Position numbers and translations under genes: made by a program. A model generated the notes under the pieces. It saw only the letters and a program-made list of their open reading frames with translations, ran no database searches and had not been told where the DNA came from. From CAMBDS01 sp964355675 (GTDB lineage: Bacteria; Electryoneota; AABM5-125-24; Hatepunaeales; Hatepunaeaceae), in the NCBI GenBank assembly GCA_964355675.1, contig CAYHEC010000004.1:124001-188000 (forward strand): a stretch of DNA of 64,000 bases, given 5' to 3'. Within the stretch, counting starts at the first letter, position 1; each line of letters opens with the position of its first letter. Positions 29,165 through 38,237 of the stretch are shown here, piece by piece.

Positions 29165-32100
29165 TCATCGTAATAGGATCAGCTTCTCGGCGGCTTTGAC
29201 TTGTCCTGCTTTCACTTCCAGCCAATAAATACCGGTTGGCAAATCTTTGGCTTCTAAGGAGAATGAATGCCACCCAGCTTCAAGGTTAGAATTGCTGAGA
29301 GACCAAACGACTCGCCCTTGCAAATCAATTAATCGGCTTACGACATCAGTTCGGGAAGGTAAACCAAATCGAACCGTTGTCCGGCTGTTAAATGGATTTG
29401 GGTATGTGGGCGTAATGGTGAGCTGAGTCGGCAACTCGATGGCACATTCGACCAACGATGCGGTTTCAAAACCATCGGTTGCATAGGCAATGCCGTCTGA
29501 AAGAGGATCCAACCGAGCAATCATTCGATTATCTTTGATTGCGACAATCGAGAGACTCTCGTTCTCGAGTGCGCCATCGATTTCGCTCGTCAAAGAGTCG
29601 TCTCCTCTTAGTACAATACCAGCAGGCAACGACGCAATCGTTCCCCATCCGACTGTGAGACCCGTTATATTGGAGATAGCCTGCAATGTAACATCTTCAC
29701 TAACCACACTCGATGGCGCATCAAGGATCAACAAACTCATATCAGATCCAGTCTGTCGAGATTGTCGTTCGGCTGGAGTGACAGGCATTCGAGGCATTTC
29801 TGCCATATTCTCATTGTCAGTATAGACAAGTTCGATTCTTCTGTCAACCTTGACTTTGTAGCCTTCACCAGGAACTAAAAAATCCATTCCGAAAAAACCG
29901 AAGCGAGGAGCTATAAAATCTCCGCTCCCGTTTTTGGCAATCATGAGCGCCTGCATGATACTTTCAAAACCAACGCGAGAATTTACCGGGTGATCGAGGA
30001 GATAACCAATGGTATTCCAACCAATCGAAAGTTGAATTGGAGTATCAAGCTCTGATTTTCGCCCGATGACAACAAGACTATCGTCGGTTGTCACATTGAC
30101 CTGATACCCATTCAGTGGGTCCCATTGACCGAGACCATTGAAATTGAACCGAGTTGTCCAAAATCTTCCCGCTCCATCCTTGATCATTACCAAATGCTGA
30201 CGTTCTAAAACTCCGGCAAATAATGTTGGAATATCAAGGGAGTTAGGTACGACAAAGCTTGAAATTAGGTTCCAGCCCTGAACGAGATGAACGACTTGCA
30301 CATCCGGATCTTGAATAACAAGTCTGACCTGGATTTCATCGTTCTCTCTAAAGTGATTGCCTCCGAAAACGTATTCCACATCCGGGTGGAATTCTTCATT
30401 GTATCCTGCATCCCAGACAATGAATGTCAACGAATCGCCTTGCCTAAACGCCTGATCCCCTCCGTAAATAAAGAAGTCTGCCGGAGCGTCCACCCACCGG
30501 ACAGCGCCTCCGACTCGGCCCTCAGGCGTAAGAACGGCAACCTCACTGCCGACAAGTAATTCTCTGCCATACACATCTGTGGAAAGAATCCTGATACTTG
30601 CTCGTCTCTCAGATTCGACCGGATCATCAAAGTGGCGGAAACCTTCGACTATCTCAAGCGACGCATGAAGGGAAGCGATCGATCCATCGAAGGCATGAAC
30701 GACGATATCTGCCTCGTAATTGTCTCCCTGACTGGCCCCAGGTGGAACAGATATATTTACCGTCAAGTCCTCGTTATCTCGCGCCCCAATTTCACCCTCG
30801 ATCGGATCCAACGTGATCCAACTAATTCTTGGATTGACCTCCACACCGATCAGGTGTTGTGGATTTGTTCCAACGACTGCTCCGAGAATCCACCGGTTGG
30901 CATCCCAACTCCCGATCATGCAGAGTCCGGTCGGCGCTCCCTCAAAATGAATATCCGTTTCTTCAATAATCTCGCGTTCCGGATCACTCCGATAGATAGC
31001 AGTGGAGCCGTCAGGTTCGAGGTTGGCGATATAAAGTGGAAGATCGTCGATGTCCTCAGGATTCCAGGCGAAACCGTAAACTCCATCAAGATTATGCTCG
31101 TCCCATTCTAACAATACTTCACCGGCACGGTTAACAAGATACCAAGGCATATCATACTCTCCGCACCAGAAGGCGTCTGTCTCCCTATCATACGCCAAAG
31201 CCCGATTCACGGTTATTGGCGCTCCCAGCTGAACACCGATTAATTCCCCATCGGTAGTAAAGGAGTAGATACTATCGTTCTGTGAACCATACAAATACTG
31301 TCCGTCCCATGCCAAATCTCTTAACCCCCAACCAACTTGCCTTACTTGCGGTTGGTTGAATTGTCGCATTTGAGTACCATTCCGATTCATCACGGATACT
31401 TTTAGACCTTGAACCGGATCACCACTTGTGACAAAGAACTGGTCTGAGGCATATTCGACGCCCATTATTCTCTGAAGTCCGGTCACAACAGTCAAATTGA
31501 TGTCGAACTGAATATCCCCGGGGCGGTCTCTTTCGGGAGCTATGGACCCCGTTTTTCTGAGCGTCCTGCCGTTTCTATCTCGATTAGGAACTTGATTTAG
31601 CAAGCGAAGAGTGTAGGGTACAGAAATTTCACTCTCGTTGATAAGACTTGTGCCGGTCTGGAAATGGTCGTTACCACCTAGTGCGATACCAATATTTTCG
31701 ACGTCAAATCTGACGATGGGTTGATACAATTCAAAATCAACCCTGATGCTGTCACGAGGGTTAAGTTGTACTTCAAGTTCATCACTGGCATATCCCGGTA
31801 ACACAGCTGTCAGGTTCGTCATTCCCGGAATAATGCCGACCAGTCGGTAGCCGCCCTGTTGATTGGTAAGAGAACTGATACGACCGTTTGAGATGGTTGC
31901 ACCTGATAAACTTTGCCCGTTCTGATCTCGAGCTGTGCCGTAAACCTGGGATCCGACTGGAGGCGATCCTCCCCAGACCACTAAGTCATCGATATACCAG
32001 CCTGCGTACCAGTCGATCTCGTTATCTGTCTTGAACTGCCAGCGAAAACGGACAGTGTGACCTTCGAATTCAGAAAGATCAACACTTACCATCTGCCAGG

Positions 32101-35100
32101 CGGCGATTTCACCCGTCCAGGCCGGTTGATTTTGAAATGACGCAACCGTCTGATCGGGATAACCTCCGAGTGGTGTTGCCAGAGTATAAGCTCCGCCATC
32201 CACAGAAATCAGTAATTGTCCTCCATCACGACCGACTTCGGCTGACATGTAATGGAAGAATTCGATGCTCGCCTCAGGTGAGGTTAGCAGGAACTCATTG
32301 ATTGTCGTCAACGTGAAGTTAGCATTGTTCTCGTAATGCCGGGGTGAAGTCTGTCTCGTGCCCCACACATAAGATCCTGAATGAGCGCTCGCCGGTCCAT
32401 TGACTAAAGCATTAGTCAAATTCCAACTTCCGAATGGAGAAGCCGTGAATACCGCCGGTGGAGGGGCATTATTGACTCTTTCGAAATTATGGTATTGACT
32501 AACACCCAACGGCACACGAACATTGGCGGGAGACGAGTAATTGGGCACCTCATCAAACGCTATCAGAGTAAGATCGTGCCAACCCTCCTGGCCAGCGGCT
32601 AATTCGCCTGTGAAGGTAACGGTGGGTGCATCAACTCTGCCTACTTCCTCGCCATTGATAATAACGCGAGTGCCCGCATAGTCCGTACAGAATTGAAGGT
32701 TGTCGGCATTTCGAAGCGGAGCTGTCCATCGTATAGTATAATTCCGCAAATTGTTGGTAACAACTATGTTTGAAGGAGCCGCAGGAGGCATATTGAATTT
32801 GGCGGTATCTTCGGGACTCTCTAATTCGATATTGTTGCCATAGTTTGCCACAATCGAATAGGTATGATCTCTATCCTCACCAGCAGAACCGACGACGTGC
32901 TCCCATAAGCGATTCTGAAATACACCTTCAGCCGCGACCTGACCATCCACGATTATCCTGTAACCTTCGGGCGGATCACGCTCCGGAAGATCGCCCGTGT
33001 TAGGATTGGTTGGGATTGATACTTCGGCTGTTAACTGGGTTGCAACCAGATCGGTATTGGTAACTACGATGCGATCACCTAAATCAGCCAGAGTGAAACT
33101 CGGTGAGTTAACTTCTCGTAAAGGACGTGGAGCTATTCGCTGTTCATTATCATCTTCATACTTGTAAATCACTGCCCGGATCATATTGTCGCCTGGTAGG
33201 CCGTTGAAACGACGCCATTGACCATCGATACGCAGATGTGTTACATCGGGGTGATCCATCCGGTTATCGAGTCCGGTTGCGTTAAAAGTTACGACGTCTT
33301 CATTTATATTCTGATGCCAGCCGACATAAAAAGCTCCGGTCAGTAGTCGAACTCCGGTCGATGCGACGGTAACCCATTGAGAGGCGGTACGATTTCTGTC
33401 GAAATCGCTCCAAATTTCCTCGCCAGGAAGGCCTGTTTCGGGGTCTTCAAGCCAAATTCGATAATGGATGGGAACATACGCAAAACCTTGCCAGCCATTG
33501 AAACCAAAATCCCCCCGTCGGAACATATAGGTTTGAACAGAAACGACATCATACAAACCTTCAGGTTCGAACCTAACCGCAATTACATCGTCTCTTCCCT
33601 GTAGATAGACAGCATTGGCAATAACACCATTATCATAGCGGAGCGAGTCATTAATCCCGATCATGCCTGGTGGATTCCAAGTCACTACTACCCTGTCATC
33701 AAATTTACCATTTAGTTGGATAGCTCGTATCGGGAGACGGTCATCAAGCATAAAATTTTGCTCTGTCGATTCGCCGTCTCTAATCTCGATTCCAGCTACA
33801 CTCGCACCGCGCCAACCAGACAATCTCGGAGTTACCGTGTAGTTACCTTCGGTCAAACGCATTTCGTAATAGCCGTCGATAGCAGTTGTTGTAACTTGTA
33901 AATTATCACCATCTTCTTCATTAACAACAGCAATCTCAACTCCTCTTAGCCATCCATCCTCAACATGAACATTTCGCACATAGCCCTGAAGCATCCCCTG
34001 GCGAATATGAGAAAGTTGTATGTCGCGACTTGGATGGGCGTCCGGGGCGATATCGAAGGAATCCGTCTCAAAGGGTATGAAGCCTTCATAATCAGCTGTA
34101 AGTTTATAGCGCCCCGGCAATAGATCGGCAAATAAGTAATTGCCATCCGCATCCGGGCTGGCCAAACTGTCATTCAGGGATAGGACTACCTCCTGAACAT
34201 TACCTTCATCATCAAGAGAGACTTCACCTTCCAGTGAACACGAACCTCCGTTTACAGTTAATCCGAGAGAAAGATTTGTGACCCTACCGCCGCGCGTGTC
34301 ATAAATTTCGAGATTTCCACCGAGTTCACTATCCACTCTTCCCCGTGCATCGAAGGAAACCAGCAATTCTGTATCTGCTCTGGGATCTAACTGCCCGGTT
34401 AGTGGTGAAATTCGCGCCCAATTGAGTGCTGGCCATAATTCGTATAATTTCAGGAAATCAGCGTCTCGACCTTGAATAACAACGCCGAGCATCCAAGTCT
34501 GGGTGTCATAGAGATAAGTAGTGAAAGCGCCACCCGCAAAACCTTCCTCTTCCGTGGCAGTCTCCATTTGGCGAATTAATTGTTGAGTGCGTGGATTATA
34601 ACGATATAAAGCCGCCCCACCGTTTTCAGATTCCTGATTATGTATATAAAGACAAGCGCCGTCAGGGTCAGTGGGATTCCAAGCCATTCCAACTACGCCG
34701 GTGAGACCGTGGTCGGTAACTCGGTCAACGAGGCTTGTTACGCCAATCCCGGTGCGGTGATACTTATACCAAGTATCATCACGATCCCCTACCCAGAATG
34801 AATTCTCGCCAGGAATCCAGGCTATAGCACGGTTTACCGTGAGGGGTGTTCTAAATTCAGTCCCCAGAACCCGGCCATCGAAAGGGCTCATCCTGAAGAC
34901 GCTATTGTTAGCGGAACCATACACGAAGGTTCCATCGTACGCCAGATCACGAACTCCCCAGCCATTCAAATTAAACTGATCCCCTTGCGCAACAGTCATA
35001 AGAACATCTCCTTCGCGGTTCATCAAGTAAAAATGGCTTGTATCGGTAGTAAAATCGCCCCCAGTAGTCAGAAGATTATAGGTTCTTGGCGTACCGTTTC

Positions 35101-37882
35101 GTACGAATTCTGCGGCAATATGATATTGATCCCCGGTCTCGGCGGTTAAGTTAATCGTTTTAATCAACTGCCATGGATTATCTCTGTTTGGAGCATTGCT
35201 GGGCATCTCAGCCGGACCCGGAAGCAGGTTTCTCCCACCCTGCGGAAAATAATCAATAAATATTTGAAAATTTGTTGGGCTGTCGCCTTCGTTGGCAAGA
35301 GTAATCCTTATTACGCTCTGATCTCCGGAATTAAGTGATTCCTCGATTGTCTCTGGATCTACAGTCAATCGGCTGTTATACTCATCCAAAAAGAATTCTC
35401 GAACAATATTTCTATCGGCTTCAATCGCAATATTTCCCGCTGAATCAGCAAAACCAATCGCAGAAATTGCATAGGCATGGTTACCTGCTTGAAGTTCGAA
35501 GAATTGAAATCGGCCATTCACATCCGATATTGCCCGGTTGTTACCGTCTAAAACAACTACTGCGCCTGGAATTGCAATCTGATCAGCGCTGGTTTTAACG
35601 AAACCAGTGATTGCCCCGGTTACAGGGCGATATATTCGCAGGTCATCGATAAACCATCCCGGACCAACATTGCTGTCGTCAGAACGGAAATGATAGCGCA
35701 GAGTAATTTCCTGCCCGGTAAAACCTGACAAATCAAAGGTCGAGGATATCCACCCATTGGAATTGCCTGAAAATCCAGGGCCTCCATCGAAAGCAAATAT
35801 CGAGCGTTCTGGATACCCATTCACGGGTACAAGAACATCCCACCTCTCGCCATTATCGAGTGAAAATTCGACTCTTCCCCCGTCCCAGCCGCCTTCGCAT
35901 AAATACCGATGATTGAAGGATAGAAAAGTCCTCGCCTGTTCAGGAATTTCAATTCGGGGCGTCACAAGTTCGAAATCTGCCAAATCAGGGTAATTTCCGT
36001 TTAAGATGGTTGCCCAGGCTCTTTGCCCATTCGCAGCTCCACCAGCGGGTATCCCCCACTCCCATCCGCCTTGTCCTGGAATGGGAGTCAACGCACCATT
36101 GCTCTGTTCGAATCCGAGCGTAACGGGAACGCGCCAAAAACTTGTCGGAGTCACGAAGGCAGGATCGGAAAGCTCCGATTCACCGTCAGGATTTCGATAT
36201 ACCGCTGAAATCGCAAATTCATACTGACGACCGTTCTCGAGCTCAATTGCGGTATAGCGTCTGCTGTTGGTAAAGTCAAAAACCTCACCCCCAGCATAAA
36301 CATTATATCCGAGCAGATCGTCTCGCTGTGGAACTTCTTGCTCCCTGATCTGATTGAGCTCACCTCTAAGCCTAATAATCTCTGCTCGTGCCTCTTCCGA
36401 AGGTTTATCGTGATTCCGTGGATATAAAGCCGCAATCTGATGCTGAAGTTCTAATTGCCGCATAATGATACGATTATCACGATGAGGCATATCCCATTGT
36501 AAAACTACTTCCCCATCTCCGGCTCTTGCTCTCAGATTGACTGGACGAGGAAACTCAGGTGGTGGCACACGGAAAAAATCGACTATCAGACGTATCAAAT
36601 CCTGCTTTGTCGCGCCATCCCCATCGACAAGCCCTCCAAATTCAAAAGACGCTCCAACAGTTCGGTAAACATCTCCACGGAATGATATCATTCCGACTAC
36701 TGTCTCTTCACCATCACGGAAAGTTAGAACTTCTTCTGCATCTTCCATTACACCTAAGTGATCTGTGTAATCATTATCCTGGGCATCGTACTCCGCAAAA
36801 ACTAACCCGTCGGCAATACCACCGGCTACCCCAGTGATAGGTCCGGATGCCGCATGTCCATCGATAACGCCTTCGATTCTGAACAAGGGATGAGCTTCAG
36901 TAGGGGGATCGCCAGTCCAAAAATCAGATCCTTCCAAGTATATATTGCCTCCAGCCCGGGCGTAAGCCGCAAGAACATCTCCCTCGGCACGGGTCAATCG
37001 ATGATAATTCCGGCCATTCTCTCCGTAATTGCCAAGATTTATGAAAACTGCTTCATAGTCATTAAGGTCTTCTGGTAATTGCTGGTTGAGACGGCTCTGA
37101 AGAAAAGTCACGGTGTGCTCTTCATCTCGCAATGCCACTGTTTGAGCGGTGCCGGATGGTGTAGATAATCCAGCGTCCCAAACAAGAAAGTTCCCCGGTC
37201 CATGATCGCTAAGTAAGTACGCGGTACGCTCGCCAATTTCTGCGCCATCTCCATTATGACGAACTGTCAATCCTTCGCTTCCGTCATGATTTTCAAGACC
37301 TATCGTCCCATCAGCCAAATTGAAATCTTCACCAATCACTCTAAATTGCAGTAAAATATTTCCATCTGGAGCGAGTGCCACCTGCATAGTGATGGTATTC
37401 TCGGGTGCGTGACCTTCCTGATTGACTTCAAGGTAATTTTGATATTCTATTACAAATTTACCTTCGCGATGTCCTATGAAAACACTGCCTTCCCCCCATT
37501 CGGACCGAGGAGTAAGGTTTTTCCAGAAGAGGGCGATGATATTATTAGGGGAGTTTTGTTCTGGGAGTTCTTGATTATCAGATCGTTCGTATTCATCGGA
37601 GGGACCGAAACCAATCATTCCATTCGAACAGACGTAGAGATTGTCATAGAGACGTCCGTAAAAAGGAAAGTCGAATCCAATTTCAATTGGACCAACGAAA
37701 GAGTTATCTTCTAATTCGACAATGGATTCACCGATATCTTCGATTTCAAGCCAATGGAAATCCACGGGATAAAAAAGATACGGATTACCCTCATCTCTGC
37801 CCGGCAAGGGATTGCCATTTGCAGACAACGATATCAGGCATAGTAGAAGCAGTCCGGGAAGCAAGCGAAAAAAGCGTCGCAT
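29165..37882 (-). CDS. Giant secreted T9SS cargo protein with duplicated jelly-roll/propeller block
   Basis: The protein has 2905 residues and a signal peptide (about 1-25). Residues about 30-230 resemble the FPFYGRLYDNLYVCSNGMIGFG-type surface domain; 235-445 look like a ThuA/amidotransferase-like fold (AYARAGGNIYLEGSDFW); an FN3-like part follows. A block of jelly roll (GPGWFIDDLRIY), carboxypeptidase-regulatory-like domain and beta-propeller-like segment (GWGVRDLAYDG) at about 587-1180 recurs at about 1797-2375 (DWYAGWYIDDLVVW, GWGLRDLAWDG). One diverged AAWGDD module lies near 2410-2520, then two WNLISSF/WNTIGYL segments, and a type A sorting domain from about 2829 (YPNPFNSRTTVRFGLP). I chose the ATG at 37882, preceded by GAGGA, over the TTG at 37885. 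No catalytic motif is obvious; a surface or sugar-binding role is inference. Confidence 0.9.
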   Translation of the reverse strand: MRRFFRLLPGLLLLCLISLSANGNPLPGRDEGNPYLFYPVDFHWLEIEDIGESIVELEDNSFVGPIEIGFDFPFYGRLYDNLYVCSNGMIGFGPSDEYERSDNQELPEQNSPNNIIALFWKNLTPRSEWGEGSVFIGHREGKFVIEYQNYLEVNQEGHAPENTITMQVALAPDGNILLQFRVIGEDFNLADGTIGLENHDGSEGLTVRHNGDGAEIGERTAYLLSDHGPGNFLVWDAGLSTPSGTAQTVALRDEEHTVTFLQSRLNQQLPEDLNDYEAVFINLGNYGENGRNYHRLTRAEGDVLAAYARAGGNIYLEGSDFWTGDPPTEAHPLFRIEGVIDGHAASGPITGVAGGIADGLVFAEYDAQDNDYTDHLGVMEDAEEVLTFRDGEETVVGMISFRGDVYRTVGASFEFGGLVDGDGATKQDLIRLIVDFFRVPPPEFPRPVNLRARAGDGEVVLQWDMPHRDNRIIMRQLELQHQIAALYPRNHDKPSEEARAEIIRLRGELNQIREQEVPQRDDLLGYNVYAGGEVFDFTNSRRYTAIELENGRQYEFAISAVYRNPDGESELSDPAFVTPTSFWRVPVTLGFEQSNGALTPIPGQGGWEWGIPAGGAANGQRAWATILNGNYPDLADFELVTPRIEIPEQARTFLSFNHRYLCEGGWDGGRVEFSLDNGERWDVLVPVNGYPERSIFAFDGGPGFSGNSNGWISSTFDLSGFTGQEITLRYHFRSDDSNVGPGWFIDDLRIYRPVTGAITGFVKTSADQIAIPGAVVVLDGNNRAISDVNGRFQFFELQAGNHAYAISAIGFADSAGNIAIEADRNIVREFFLDEYNSRLTVDPETIEESLNSGDQSVIRITLANEGDSPTNFQIFIDYFPQGGRNLLPGPAEMPSNAPNRDNPWQLIKTINLTAETGDQYHIAAEFVRNGTPRTYNLLTTGGDFTTDTSHFYLMNREGDVLMTVAQGDQFNLNGWGVRDLAYDGTFVYGSANNSVFRMSPFDGRVLGTEFRTPLTVNRAIAWIPGENSFWVGDRDDTWYKYHRTGIGVTSLVDRVTDHGLTGVVGMAWNPTDPDGACLYIHNQESENGGAALYRYNPRTQQLIRQMETATEEEGFAGGAFTTYLYDTQTWMLGVVIQGRDADFLKLYELWPALNWARISPLTGQLDPRADTELLVSFDARGRVDSELGGNLEIYDTRGGRVTNLSLGLTVNGGSCSLEGEVSLDDEGNVQEVVLSLNDSLASPDADGNYLFADLLPGRYKLTADYEGFIPFETDSFDIAPDAHPSRDIQLSHIRQGMLQGYVRNVHVEDGWLRGVEIAVVNEEDGDNLQVTTTAIDGYYEMRLTEGNYTVTPRLSGWRGASVAGIEIRDGESTEQNFMLDDRLPIRAIQLNGKFDDRVVVTWNPPGMIGINDSLRYDNGVIANAVYLQGRDDVIAVRFEPEGLYDVVSVQTYMFRRGDFGFNGWQGFAYVPIHYRIWLEDPETGLPGEEIWSDFDRNRTASQWVTVASTGVRLLTGAFYVGWHQNINEDVVTFNATGLDNRMDHPDVTHLRIDGQWRRFNGLPGDNMIRAVIYKYEDDNEQRIAPRPLREVNSPSFTLADLGDRIVVTNTDLVATQLTAEVSIPTNPNTGDLPERDPPEGYRIIVDGQVAAEGVFQNRLWEHVVGSAGEDRDHTYSIVANYGNNIELESPEDTAKFNMPPAAPSNIVVTNNLRNYTIRWTAPLRNADNLQFCTDYAGTRVIINGEEVGRVDAPTVTFTGELAAGQEGWHDLTLIAFDEVPNYSSPANVRVPLGVSQYHNFERVNNAPPPAVFTASPFGSWNLTNALVNGPASAHSGSYVWGTRQTSPRHYENNANFTLTTINEFLLTSPEASIEFFHYMSAEVGRDGGQLLISVDGGAYTLATPLGGYPDQTVASFQNQPAWTGEIAAWQMVSVDLSEFEGHTVRFRWQFKTDNEIDWYAGWYIDDLVVWGGSPPVGSQVYGTARDQNGQSLSGATISNGRISSLTNQQGGYRLVGIIPGMTNLTAVLPGYASDELEVQLNPRDSIRVDFELYQPIVRFDVENIGIALGGNDHFQTGTSLINESEISVPYTLRLLNQVPNRDRNGRTLRKTGSIAPERDRPGDIQFDINLTVVTGLQRIMGVEYASDQFFVTSGDPVQGLKVSVMNRNGTQMRQFNQPQVRQVGWGLRDLAWDGQYLYGSQNDSIYSFTTDGELIGVQLGAPITVNRALAYDRETDAFWCGEYDMPWYLVNRAGEVLLEWDEHNLDGVYGFAWNPEDIDDLPLYIANLEPDGSTAIYRSDPEREIIEETDIHFEGAPTGLCMIGSWDANRWILGAVVGTNPQHLIGVEVNPRISWITLDPIEGEIGARDNEDLTVNISVPPGASQGDNYEADIVVHAFDGSIASLHASLEIVEGFRHFDDPVESERRASIRILSTDVYGRELLVGSEVAVLTPEGRVGGAVRWVDAPADFFIYGGDQAFRQGDSLTFIVWDAGYNEEFHPDVEYVFGGNHFRENDEIQVRLVIQDPDVQVVHLVQGWNLISSFVVPNSLDIPTLFAGVLERQHLVMIKDGAGRFWTTRFNFNGLGQWDPLNGYQVNVTTDDSLVVIGRKSELDTPIQLSIGWNTIGYLLDHPVNSRVGFESIMQALMIAKNGSGDFIAPRFGFFGMDFLVPGEGYKVKVDRRIELVYTDNENMAEMPRMPVTPAERQSRQTGSDMSLLILDAPSSVVSEDVTLQAISNITGLTVGWGTIASLPAGIVLRGDDSLTSEIDGALENESLSIVAIKDNRMIARLDPLSDGIAYATDGFETASLVECAIELPTQLTITPTYPNPFNSRTTVRFGLPSRTDVVSRLIDLQGRVVWSLSNSNLEAGWHSFSLEAKDLPTGIYWLEVKAGQVKAAEKLILLR

Positions 37883-37967
37883 CAAAATCCTCGTTGGATC
37901 AGGGTAATGGTTATGGGCTAGAGTTGTCTCAAGACCCGGCGATACCTGAGATCGCCATGATACAATA

Positions 37968-37997
37968 AATATAATGTACTTATGATTGGTTAATCAA
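37968..37997 (-). promoter_or_regulatory. Putative promoter of the 2905-residue cargo gene
   Basis: On the minus strand TTGATT and TATATT are separated by 18 bases, with the -10-like box 86 bases before the ATG at 37882. The surrounding gap (37883-38237) is A+T-rich and holds no coding sequence. The call is a consensus match only. Confidence 0.4.
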
Positions 37998-38137
37998 GAG
38001 TCTGGATAAATAATCTCTTTTTTATTTTTGTAAGAAAACAGGTGAAGAAAAATAATTAAGTCGGTTCGAGAACTTGGATTCTCAGTCGCATGGCTTCTTC
38101 GAGTAATTTGAGTCATGGTGTAATCGGTTCAATTTGT

Positions 38138-38160
38138 TCAAGCGGACGAAAGCGTCCGGT
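38138..38160. repeat. Diverged copy of the GGCGGACG palindrome
   Basis: TTCAAGCGGACG, AAAG and CGTCCG form a hairpin whose sequence closely follows the inner arm of the 130-bp element at 21450-21473 (TTCAGGCGGACG...CGTCC). It lies in the 355-base gap between two giant cargo genes, which otherwise holds only a terminator and a promoter candidate. Confidence 0.5.
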
Positions 38161-38187
38161 AGTCGATTTTCCGATTATTTCAAAAGC

Positions 38188-38210
38188 GAGGGGGGCAAGA
38201 AGCCCCCCTC
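38188..38210 (-). terminator. Rho-independent terminator of the 2941-residue cargo gene
   Basis: GAGGGGGGC and GCCCCCCTC form a perfect nine-base stem with a five-base loop, 27 bases after the stop at 38238. On the minus strand the stem is followed by GCTTTTG. A CTTTT on the plus side would allow use in both directions. Confidence 0.7.
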
Positions 38211-38237
38211 CTTTTACATTACAACGTGACGACACTA

